In this document: positions 1 through 5,601 of the stretch, in pieces
Numbering within the stretch: the first letter of the stretch is position 1
How the letters are laid out: every line of letters starts with the position of its first letter
Assembly: GCA_900545245.1 (NCBI GenBank)
Contig: UQYV01000062.1
Location: 1 to 10,700, forward strand
Origin: an uncultured Bacteroidales bacterium
Lineage (GTDB): Bacteria; Bacteroidota; Bacteroidia; Bacteroidales; UBA932
DNA: 10,700 bases
Reading direction: 5' to 3'
Translations under genes and position numbers: made by a program
Notes under the pieces: generated by a model
The model's database searches: none
Told to the model about the DNA's origin: nothing
What the model saw: the letters and a program-made list of their open reading frames with translations, nothing else

Positions 1-59
1 TGAATCGGGTAAGGGCATTATGTCTTTACTTATACTTTAAATGAAAGAGCCGTGTTTCG

Positions 60-73
60 GAAGTCGTCACTTC
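60..73. other. Small hairpin upstream of engB
   Basis: GAAGT (60-64) and ACTTC (69-73) form a short stem with a four-base loop, cgtc. No T-tract follows, so a terminator role for a gene left of the window is only a guess. The rest of 1-140 holds no gene I can support. Confidence 0.25.
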
Positions 74-141
74 TGTCAAACAATATCAAATAATGTCGTC
101 ACCAAGTTTCCACACATAGAGTTTTTGAAGAAAAATTTGAC

Positions 142-149
142 TATATTTG
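142..149 (+). promoter_or_regulatory. Bacteroidetes-type -7 promoter element for engB
   Basis: TATATTTG matches TAnnTTTG and lies in the longer string GACTATATTTG, close to ACTATCTTTG at other promoters in this window. TTTG occurs upstream at 124-127, but its 14-base spacing is shorter than the usual -33 to -7 distance, so the -33 box is weak. It would give a leader of roughly 45 nt before engB. Confidence 0.55.
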
Positions 150-201
150 CGGCTTAATTCGGAGACGGGATTTCCTTGTCCGAGAAAAGTGGTCACATAA
201 G

Positions 202-855
202 ATGAAAATCAAAGAAGCGCTTTTTGCTGGAAGCAGCACACGTGTGTCAGAAAGGCCGAAGCAGAGGTTCCCGGAATTCGCGTTCATCGGGAGGTCTAAC
301 GTCGGTAAATCGTCTCTCATAAACATGCTCACCGCCAACAGAAAACTGGCAATGACTTCGGCGAAGCCCGGAAAGACCAGGCTCGTAAACCACTTCCTCA
401 TAAACAGAAGCTGGTATCTCGTCGACCTTCCCGGCTACGGCTACGCCAAGGCTTCGGCTTCAGAGCGCCAGAAAATCCAGCAGGTAATCAACAACTACAT
501 AAACCTCTCCCCCGACATGGTCAACCTTTTCGTGCTCATCGACTCTCGTCATGACATCGGCAAGATTGACCTTGATTTTCTCATGGAACTCGGAGAGAGG
601 AGGATTCCGTTCGCGATAATCTTCACCAAGGGCGACAAACAGGGTGTGAATGTGTTGGCCGCGCAGATCGAGAAGGACAAGAAGCAGCTTCTGGAGTTTT
701 GGGAGGAACTTCCTCCGTGCTTCGTGAGCTCGTCGGAAACGGGAGCCGGACGCGAGGAGATCCTAGACTACATCGGAAGCGTGCTGGACAGCCTCGGGAA
801 AGACGATGATGGCACGCCGCAGAATACCGATGTGAAGTCTGCGGAGAAAGAGTAA
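202..855 (+). CDS. engB: Ribosome biogenesis GTP-binding protein EngB (YihA/YsxC)
   Basis: This is a TRAFAC-class GTPase that in other bacteria helps assemble the 50S subunit in the cytoplasm. The 217-residue length suits the family. Visible motifs are G1 GRSNVGKS at 30-37, the G2 threonine in GKTR at 58-61, G3 DLPG at 75-78 followed by the family-typical YGYAKAS, G4 TKGD at 142-145 and a G5-like SSSETG at 176-181. The last 20 residues or so are charged, low in hydrophobics and probably disordered. The ATG at 202 fits because the family begins shortly before the segment ending PEFAFIGRSNVGKS. The gene sits about 50 bases downstream of a TAnnTTTG promoter, and prs follows after 43 bases on the same strand, so cotranscription is likely. 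A second ribosome-assembly GTPase, der, lies nearby. Confidence 0.96.
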   Translation: MKIKEALFAGSSTRVSERPKQRFPEFAFIGRSNVGKSSLINMLTANRKLAMTSAKPGKTRLVNHFLINRSWYLVDLPGYGYAKASASERQKIQQVINNYINLSPDMVNLFVLIDSRHDIGKIDLDFLMELGERRIPFAIIFTKGDKQGVNVLAAQIEKDKKQLLEFWEELPPCFVSSSETGAGREEILDYIGSVLDSLGKDDDGTPQNTDVKSAEKE

Positions 856-898
856 TGAATGGAGAGACAGTTTAACAACAATCAAAATATAGAGAAAG

Positions 899-1849
899 AT
901 GGATAGAGAGCATCAGATCAAATTGTTTGCCTGCAGGGCATCAAAGGATTTTGCCGAGAAGGTGGTAAAATGCCTGAATCTTGAACTTGGACAGTCTGAA
1001 ACGGTTACGTTCAGCGACGGTGAATTTCAGCCGGCCTACCTCGAGAGTGTCCGAGGCGCGACCGTATTCATCATCCAGTCAACATTTCCTCCTGTCGAGA
1101 ACCTTATGGAGCTTCTGCTCATGTGCGACGCTGCACGCAGGGCTTCCGCCTACAAGGTGGTTGCAGTGATGCCGTACTTCGGCTGGGCACGTCAAGACAG
1201 GAAGGACCGGCCAAGGGTATCAATCGGAGCAAAACTTGTCGCAAACCTTCTCCACGCAGCAGGATGTGACCGTGTAATGACCTGCGACCTCCACGCCGAT
1301 CAGATTCAGGGATTCTTCGACTTCCCGGTTGACCACCTCTATGCAAGTTCCATCTTCGTCCCATATATCAAGTCACTTAACATCGAAAATCTCGCCATTG
1401 CGGCTCCGGATATGGGAGGCGCAAAGAGGGCACTTGCCTACGCCAAGCATCTTGAATGCCCTGTCATCATCTGCCACAAGTCACGCGAGAGGGCAAACGT
1501 GGTGGGTTCAATCACGGCAATCGGTGACGTCGAGGGAAAGAATGTCATCATCGTGGACGACATGATCGACACTGCAGGAACGCTCACAAAGGCGGCGAAC
1601 GTGCTGAAAGAGATGGGAGCGAAGAGTGTGCGCGCATGTGCTACACATCCCGTTTTCTCTGGCAACGCCTATAAGAAGATTGCGGACAGCGCCCTTGAGG
1701 AAGTGATTGTATCCGATACAATTCCGCTGAGCAAGAAGCCTGAGGATGACAAGAGCAAGATTACGGTATGCTCGATGACGGGGATATTTGCTTCTGTGAT
1801 TGAGAAAGTTTACAACAACGAGCCTATAAGTACCGGCTTTATATACTGA
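899..1849 (+). CDS. prs: Ribose-phosphate pyrophosphokinase (PRPP synthetase)
   Basis: The enzyme transfers pyrophosphate from ATP to ribose 5-phosphate to make PRPP, the precursor of purines, pyrimidines, NAD, histidine and tryptophan. At 316 residues it is a normal class I enzyme. Motifs seen are FSDGE at 38-42, the ATP-loop region ARQDRKDRPR at 97-106, DLHADQIQGFF at 130-140 (metal and catalytic region) and the PRPP-binding signature VIIVDDMIDTAGTL at 216-229. The start at ATG 899 follows a purine-rich stretch, agagaaag, and gives a standard N-terminus. It lies 43 bases after engB on the same strand. Its TGA stop (1847-1849) overlaps the first bases of a long palindromic repeat, so the repeat forms the start of its 3' untranslated region and could affect termination or mRNA stability. 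Confidence 0.97.
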   Translation: MDREHQIKLFACRASKDFAEKVVKCLNLELGQSETVTFSDGEFQPAYLESVRGATVFIIQSTFPPVENLMELLLMCDAARRASAYKVVAVMPYFGWARQDRKDRPRVSIGAKLVANLLHAAGCDRVMTCDLHADQIQGFFDFPVDHLYASSIFVPYIKSLNIENLAIAAPDMGGAKRALAYAKHLECPVIICHKSRERANVVGSITAIGDVEGKNVIIVDDMIDTAGTLTKAANVLKEMGAKSVRACATHPVFSGNAYKKIADSALEEVIVSDTIPLSKKPEDDKSKITVCSMTGIFASVIEKVYNNEPISTGFIY

Positions 1850-1964
1850 TTTCAGAAGCGGCGCATCTGCTGCGTTGCACTTCGATAATTTTAATCCTCA
1901 CAACCGTAAGGTTGCTGCGGTTAAAATTTCTTGTGCGCCTTGCATCTGCACCACTTCTGAAATC
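1848..1964. repeat. Imperfect long palindrome, copy 1
   Basis: The ends are GATTTCAGAAG (1848-1858) and CTTCTGAAATC (1954-1964), a perfect 11-bp terminal inverted pair. The arms continue with interrupted complementarity: ATCTGCTGCG against the TGCATCTGCA side, and AATTTTAA (1887-1894) against TTAAAATT (1921-1928). The centre is CAACC-gtaa-GGTTG (1901-1914). Transcribed, it would fold into one long bulged hairpin ending in a GTAA tetraloop. It starts within the prs stop codon. I see no coding capacity; the small open frames crossing it are a by-product. Confidence 0.85.
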
Positions 1965-2143
1965 AGATGGCTCAGATTTTAAGAAAGCACCTGCTGCGTT
2001 GCACTTCGATAATTTTAATCCTCACAACCGTGAGGTTGCTGTGGTTAAAATTTCTTGTGCGCCTTGCATCTGCACCACTTCTGAAATCAGATGGCCCGGA
2101 TTTTAAGAAAACATCTGCTGCGTTGCTCTTCGATAATTTTAAT
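1867..2143. repeat. 124-bp tandem repeat, about 2.2 copies
   Basis: CTGCTGCGTTGC recurs at 1867, 1991 and 2115, giving a period of exactly 124 bp. Copy 1 (1867-1990) and copy 2 (1991-2114) differ at only a few positions, such as gtaag versus gtgag in the central loop and ctgcgg versus ctgtgg beside it. Copy 3 is cut off at 2143. Each unit is one palindrome plus a 10-bp spacer, AGATGGCYCR (1965-1974 and 2089-2098). This accounts for nearly all of the 338 bases between prs and the next gene; the remaining bases hold a promoter and the leader of that gene. Confidence 0.9.
1975..2088. repeat. Imperfect long palindrome, copy 2
   Basis: This is the second palindrome of the tandem array. The left end GATTTTAAGAAAG has drifted from GATTTCAGAAG, while the right end CACTTCTGAAATC (2076-2088) is unchanged. 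The centre is CAACC-gtga-GGTTG (2025-2038). The drifted left end is shared with the third, truncated copy starting at 2099. Confidence 0.8.
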
Positions 2144-2151
2144 TGAAATTC

Positions 2152-2163
2152 TTACTATCTTTG
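2152..2163 (+). promoter_or_regulatory. Promoter for the small membrane protein and der
   Basis: TTACTATCTTTG contains the TAnnTTTG -7 element (2156-2163). The same 12-base string occurs on the - strand at two other promoters in this window (5545-5534 and 7950-7939), which strengthens the call. No good -33 box is visible. It starts 8 bases after the truncated repeat ends, so the gene behind it has its own promoter despite the long hairpins upstream. Confidence 0.7.
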
Positions 2164-2187
2164 TAGGATTTTAGGAGACACTTGATT

Positions 2188-2445
2188 ATGAAAATTTTCA
2201 TCGCAACGCTTATTCTTGTCGCATTCTGCTTCATCGGACTGGGATTCAACATCATATTCCGCAAAAACGGAAAGTTTCCGGAGACGGAGATCTCGAACAA
2301 TAAGAATATGAAGAAGTTGGGAATCAAGTGCGCTAAGGAAGATGAAATGAAGATGTGGGGAGACAAGAAACGCGCGGCGGACTGTGAGAGTCTCGGATGT
2401 AGCTCGTGCGCAGGATGTGACCTCCACCCGAAAACGAAGGCGTGA
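2188..2445 (+). CDS. Small Cys-rich single-pass membrane protein, unknown function
   Basis: This 85-residue protein has a hydrophobic helix at about 3-24 followed by RKNGK, so the positive-inside rule puts the C-terminal part in the cytoplasm. A middle segment NKNMKKLGIKC (38-48) precedes a cysteine cluster C66-x4-C71-x2-C74-x2-C77, ending CSSCAGCDLH, with a further cysteine at C48. That spacing could bind a metal or an Fe-S cluster. I recognise the layout from unnamed small Bacteroidetes 'membrane or secreted' proteins, and the helix plus CxxC tail resembles FeoB-associated Cys-rich proteins, but I do not claim that identity; no feo gene is present. The ATG at 2188 is preferred over the in-frame TTG at 2182 because AGGAG (2173-2177) is well spaced from it. 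der follows after 56 bases. Confidence 0.8.
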   Translation: MKIFIATLILVAFCFIGLGFNIIFRKNGKFPETEISNNKNMKKLGIKCAKEDEMKMWGDKKRAADCESLGCSSCAGCDLHPKTKA

Positions 2446-2501
2446 GCCTCGGATATTAACAACAGCCGGACATTCCCGGCAGAAACAAAGAAAAGGCAAT
2501 A

Positions 2502-3812
2502 ATGAGTTTAGTAGCTATTGTAGGAAGGCCGAATGTCGGCAAATCGACGCTTTTCAACCGTCTGGTCGGGATGCGCCAAGCAATTGTCGATGAGACCGCC
2601 GGAGTCACGAGGGATCGTCACTACGGAAAATGTGAATGGTGCGGGACGGAATTCTCGATTGTAGACACGGGAGGATACACCTCAAACTCCGACGACATCT
2701 TCGAGGAAGAAATTCGCAAACAGGTCGTACTCGCTGTGGAAGAATCTGATCTTGTGCTATTTATGGTCGAGGCTTCCGCCGGAATCACTGACTACGATGC
2801 GGAAATTGCCGACATGCTGCGCCGCAGTGGAAAGCCCGTGGTACTCGCAGTCAACAAGGTGGACTCCGGAGAGAAGGTTTACGACACTTTCCAGTTCTAT
2901 TCTCTCGGGCTCGGTGAAGTCTGGAGCATATCTTCCGCAAACGGAGGCGGCACCGGAGACCTTCTGGACGAAATCGTGCGCCGTCTGCCGGCAGATGCTT
3001 CCGCTGACAACGACGAGCATCCTGAACTTCCGCACTTCGCCATCGTTGGGCGCCCGAACGTCGGCAAATCTTCACTCACGAATGCTCTGCTTGGCATTGA
3101 AAGGAACATCGTAACCCCGATTGCCGGCACCACAAGGGACTCGATAGCTACCCTCTTCAACAAGTTCGGTCACGAGTTCATGCTCGTCGATACGGCTGGA
3201 ATGCGCCGCAAGAGCAAAGTTCACGAAGACCTTGAGTTCTACTCAGTGATGCGTTCCATCCGCGCCATCGAACACTCCGACGTATGTATTCTCATGGTGG
3301 ACGCCCAGAACGGCATCGAGGCTCAGGATATGAGCATCTTCAACCTCATCCAACGCAACCGCAAGGGATGCGTGATTGTCGTCAACAAGTGGGACGCGGT
3401 CGAAAAGGACAGCAACACAATGAAAAAATACACCGAGGCAATCAGGGAACGCATTGCCCCGAACAACGACATTCCGATCATCTTCACCTCTGTCCTCAAC
3501 AAACAGAGGATAATGGACGTGCTGGATGCCGCAGAGAAGGTCTATGCGAACTACTCGAAGAAGATTCCGACATCAAAGTTGAATGAGGTCATGCTTCCGG
3601 AAATCGAGAACTATCCGCCACCGGCATGGAAGGGCAAATATGTCAAAATCAAGTACATCACCCAGCTCCCGACCCGCAGTCCGTCCTTCGCGTTCTTCTG
3701 CAATCTTCCGCAGTACATCCGCGAACCATACCGCCGTTTCCTCGAAAACCGTCTTCGCGAGAACTTCGACTTCACCGGCTGTCCTTTGCAGATTTTCATC
3801 AGACAGAAATAA
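2502..3812 (+). CDS. der: Ribosome-associated double GTPase Der (EngA)
   Basis: Der is an essential GTPase needed for maturation of the 50S ribosomal subunit. The 436-residue length is typical. Two G domains are seen. The first has GRPNVGKS at 8-15, DTGG at 55-58 and NKVD at 118-121. The second has GRPNVGKS at 183-190, DTAG at 230-233 and NKWD at 295-298. An acidic linker (about 165-175) joins them, and a KH-like domain follows from about 355 to the end (FTGCPLQIFIRQK). The ATG at 2502 starts directly at the first strand (MSLVAIVGRPNVGKS), as usual. It is probably expressed with the small membrane protein 56 bases upstream from the promoter at 2152. A hairpin just after the stop may end the transcript. 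This is the last conserved housekeeping gene before the accessory segment. Confidence 0.97.
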   Translation: MSLVAIVGRPNVGKSTLFNRLVGMRQAIVDETAGVTRDRHYGKCEWCGTEFSIVDTGGYTSNSDDIFEEEIRKQVVLAVEESDLVLFMVEASAGITDYDAEIADMLRRSGKPVVLAVNKVDSGEKVYDTFQFYSLGLGEVWSISSANGGGTGDLLDEIVRRLPADASADNDEHPELPHFAIVGRPNVGKSSLTNALLGIERNIVTPIAGTTRDSIATLFNKFGHEFMLVDTAGMRRKSKVHEDLEFYSVMRSIRAIEHSDVCILMVDAQNGIEAQDMSIFNLIQRNRKGCVIVVNKWDAVEKDSNTMKKYTEAIRERIAPNNDIPIIFTSVLNKQRIMDVLDAAEKVYANYSKKIPTSKLNEVMLPEIENYPPPAWKGKYVKIKYITQLPTRSPSFAFFCNLPQYIREPYRRFLENRLRENFDFTGCPLQIFIRQK

Positions 3813-3816
3813 ACAG

Positions 3817-3834
3817 GACTCCGAGAAAGGAGTC
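3817..3834 (+). terminator. Possible weak terminator hairpin after der
   Basis: GACTCC (3817-3822) and GGAGTC (3829-3834) form a perfect 6-bp stem with loop gagaaa, five bases after the der stop. A U-rich tail is missing (aaaagtc follows), so it may be an mRNA end-stabilising hairpin rather than an intrinsic terminator. Confidence 0.4.
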
Positions 3835-3909
3835 AAAAGTCAGATGGCAGCGGACACACGATAAAACGAGATTGCCAAATTGCACAAAAATCTAAAACCA
3901 CAAACAATT

Positions 3910-4683
3910 ATGACTTGGAAAGAAGCTATCAGAAAAGTCTTGCAAGAAGAAGGAGGTCCATTACATTACACTGACATTACAAGCCGAATATTCGAAAATG
4001 GATACAGAAAGAAAGAAGAGTGCGGAGCCACTCCAGACCAAACCGTATGCGCGCAACTCGCAACAAAGAAAGACATGTTCCTAAAACTCGGGAACGGTAT
4101 ATATAAGTTGGCTGACAAGAGCGAGACTATCGCAGATAAACAGTCCGAAACAAAAGAAGACAGAAAACAAATAGCCGAAGAAGAAAAATTGATTTTGAAG
4201 GACAATATAATCAAAAACTTCGGTATGTATTGGAACCGTTGCGATGTCAATTGGAAGACAATGAACCTTTACGGGACAAACGGAGGGGCAGTCATTGTAA
4301 ACTTCAAGGAACAGAAAGGAATATACCTTTTACATGATGCCAGAGAGGTCATTTATGTAGGGCAAGCCGTAAAACAGCCTATTTCAAAGCGACTGGCAGA
4401 CCACTGCAAGGACAGACTGAACGGACGCTGGGACAGATTTTCTTGGTTTGGATTCTATGGCGTGGACGAGTCCGGAAAACTGCTTACGGAAGACTTCAAG
4501 AAAACGAATTTTACAATGGAGAATCTCGCCAACGCGTTTGAAGCAATACTAATAGAGGGACTTGAACCCCGACAAAACCGTAAAGCGGGAAATGATTTCG
4601 GGTTTGAATTCATACAAGCGCAAGACTCAGAGATGGAAGAGAATAAAATGAGACTTGACAACATGAAAAAACTTCTCAAATGA
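3910..4683 (+). CDS. Predicted nuclease: HARE-type winged helix fused to GIY-YIG domain
   Basis: Counting from the ATG at 3910 (257 residues), residues 1-68 (MTWKEAIRKVL..LHYTDITSRIF..FLKLGNGIYKL) look like a HARE-HTH winged helix, a putative DNA-binding module found with restriction-type nucleases and other DNA-acting domains. A charged, probably helical linker spans about 69-100. Residues 136-225 carry a GIY-YIG nuclease core: GIY at 137-139, YVG at 149-151 in place of YIG, KRLADH at 160-165 and EAILIEGLEPRQN at 211-223, where E211 sits at the spacing of the metal-binding glutamate of UvrC-type domains. Residues 241-257 look like a short charged helix. An ATG at 3880 would add ten residues (MHKNLKPQTI); I prefer 3910 because the domain starts there. 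No cognate methyltransferase is present. Composition is A/T-richer than the flanking genes, suggesting acquisition. It could be a stand-alone restriction or repair nuclease; the target is unknown. Confidence 0.75.
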   Translation: MTWKEAIRKVLQEEGGPLHYTDITSRIFENGYRKKEECGATPDQTVCAQLATKKDMFLKLGNGIYKLADKSETIADKQSETKEDRKQIAEEEKLILKDNIIKNFGMYWNRCDVNWKTMNLYGTNGGAVIVNFKEQKGIYLLHDAREVIYVGQAVKQPISKRLADHCKDRLNGRWDRFSWFGFYGVDESGKLLTEDFKKTNFTMENLANAFEAILIEGLEPRQNRKAGNDFGFEFIQAQDSEMEENKMRLDNMKKLLK

Positions 4684-5053
4684 TATGAACGTTGGGTTCA
4701 GAGCCACCGTACGAAGGGCTTTCCGATTCTGACAAGTATTGGCGTGCCGAATCTGGAGTCAAATGATAACCGCTAACATACTGCGACCGCTCCCGGATTC
4801 GAATAAGGTCTTCTCCCAAGGCCACTGACAACTTTGCCAAAGTTGCCAATGTATAGTTCGGAAAACCGCGAGTCCAACGTACAATCTGAGTCTCATTGCA
4901 TCCGATTGCCGCAGCAAGTTCTCTTCTGGTCATTCCCTTCTCTTTCAGAAGATGCTCAATACGGTCAACCAGCTCAGCCGACCATTCCATTTCCTTTTTT
5001 ACTTCAGGAGATACTTTCGAAAGCTGTTCCTGAAACAAAGCATTGTGTTTCAT
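4676..5053 (-). CDS. XRE-family HTH protein, probable antitoxin (HigA-like)
   Basis: This 125-residue protein has a Cro/C1-type helix-turn-helix at about 28-85 (ELVDRIEHLLKEKGMTRRELAAAIGCNETQIVRW and on to LAKLSVALGED). The N-terminal 25 residues and the serine- and proline-rich tail (about 95-125) look flexible; such parts often bind the toxin. Its ATG overlaps the TGA of the upstream gene as ATGA (5050-5053), so the two are translationally coupled. The order toxin-like gene first and HTH gene second is that of HigBA-type systems. By analogy it would neutralise the toxin and repress their shared promoter through the palindrome at 5547-5566. Its 3' end overlaps the end of the convergent nuclease gene by 8 bp. 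A solitary transcription regulator is the alternative. Confidence 0.75.
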   Translation of the reverse strand: MKHNALFQEQLSKVSPEVKKEMEWSAELVDRIEHLLKEKGMTRRELAAAIGCNETQIVRWTRGFPNYTLATLAKLSVALGEDLIRIRERSQYVSGYHLTPDSARQYLSESESPSYGGSEPNVHII

Positions 5054-5529
5054 ATCTGAAATACTTTATCATCAATACCTTCTATCGTTTTCTCTTCAAT
5101 ACATACTGAACCTTCTGCCACACATTTTCTCAAAAGACAGTCGAATTTCTGAAGGTCCATAACATAACCATACAAACTCTTGTCCTCCTGATATGTACGA
5201 GTATGCTTGATTCCACCGTTCCCGATTATAAGAATCTGGTCAGAAATTCTCAGACAATATAAACGAATCCTGCCAGCCTCAATCGGTAAAGCGCAAATAT
5301 TGTCAGCCAGTGTCCCTTCCGGGCGGAAATATCTCTCCAGTGCTCCGTTTTCCAATATCCACTGCAACGCATAAATTATCTTCTGATAATCTTTGTTCAG
5401 TGTAGACTCCGACTCAAATTTGCACATAAAACGCTCAAATTCAGTCGTATGATCCATTTCAAAACTAATCGAATACAAACTTACCTTACTCGACTGTTCA
5501 ATCAATTCCAACGTAGTGTTCTTTTTCAT
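5050..5529 (-). CDS. Probable RelE/HigB-type toxin of a toxin-antitoxin pair
   Basis: This 159-residue protein contains a stretch that reads like the RelE/HigB fold: a helical part (YQKIIYALQWILENG, 48-62), then YFRPEG at 67-72, IRLYCLRISDQILIIGNGGIK at 88-108 and RTYQED at 111-116. Proteins of that fold usually cleave mRNA at the ribosome. Basic residues R88, R94, K108 and R111 are candidates for RNA contact. It is longer than a typical RelE/HigB toxin (about 90-120 residues), with extra residues at both ends, so the assignment rests on the core pattern and on the overlapping HTH gene. The ATG at 5529 lies only a few bases after the predicted transcription start, so translation may be leaderless. 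The gene runs in the same direction as tgt and lptG, 72 bases downstream. Confidence 0.6.
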   Translation of the reverse strand: MKKNTTLELIEQSSKVSLYSISFEMDHTTEFERFMCKFESESTLNKDYQKIIYALQWILENGALERYFRPEGTLADNICALPIEAGRIRLYCLRISDQILIIGNGGIKHTRTYQEDKSLYGYVMDLQKFDCLLRKCVAEGSVCIEEKTIEGIDDKVFQI

Positions 5530-5533
5530 ATCG

Positions 5534-5541
5534 CAAAGATA
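5534..5541 (-). promoter_or_regulatory. Promoter of the toxin-antitoxin pair
   Basis: Read on the - strand, this is TATCTTTG within TTACTATCTTTG. The -7 element ends only four bases before the toxin ATG (5529-5527), predicting a transcript with no leader or one of a few bases. Confidence 0.65.
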
Positions 5542-5546
5542 GTAAA

Positions 5547-5566
5547 ACTTTACATTTACGTAAAGT
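5547..5566. promoter_or_regulatory. Palindromic putative operator upstream of the toxin gene
   Basis: ACTTTAC (5547-5553) and GTAAAGT (5560-5566) are perfect inverted arms around a 6-bp spacer. Nested within is the perfect 10-bp palindrome TTTACGTAAA (5555-5564). It lies between the -7 element and the -33 position on the - strand, where a dimeric HTH repressor such as the adjacent antitoxin would block RNA polymerase. Confidence 0.55.
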
Positions 5567-5601
5567 AATTCTAAGAAATAAACTGCGGAATTTGATTCTA
5601 T

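Noticed and set aside
1..19. A possible - strand gene starting at an ATG at position 19 and leaving the window
   Set aside because: Only six codons are visible, with no promoter element or ribosome site to support it.
1912..2106. A 64-codon open frame inside the tandem repeat
   Set aside because: It arises because the 124-bp unit has no stop in that frame for part of its length. No start signal, and the peptide only reflects the repeat.
1848..2143. CRISPR array
   Set aside because: The spacers are the same 10-bp sequence each time and the unit is a 114-117 bp palindrome, unlike CRISPR repeats with unique spacers. There are no cas genes.
2139..2499. Two - strand frames of 107 and 114 codons opposite the small membrane protein
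   Set aside because: The + strand gene has a promoter, an AGGAG site and a sensible membrane and cysteine pattern; the antisense frames have none of these.
3813..5601. Attachment-site direct repeats flanking the accessory segment
   Set aside because: I compared the sequence after der with that before the Lpt permease stop and saw no convincing shared string, nor any integrase or transposase.
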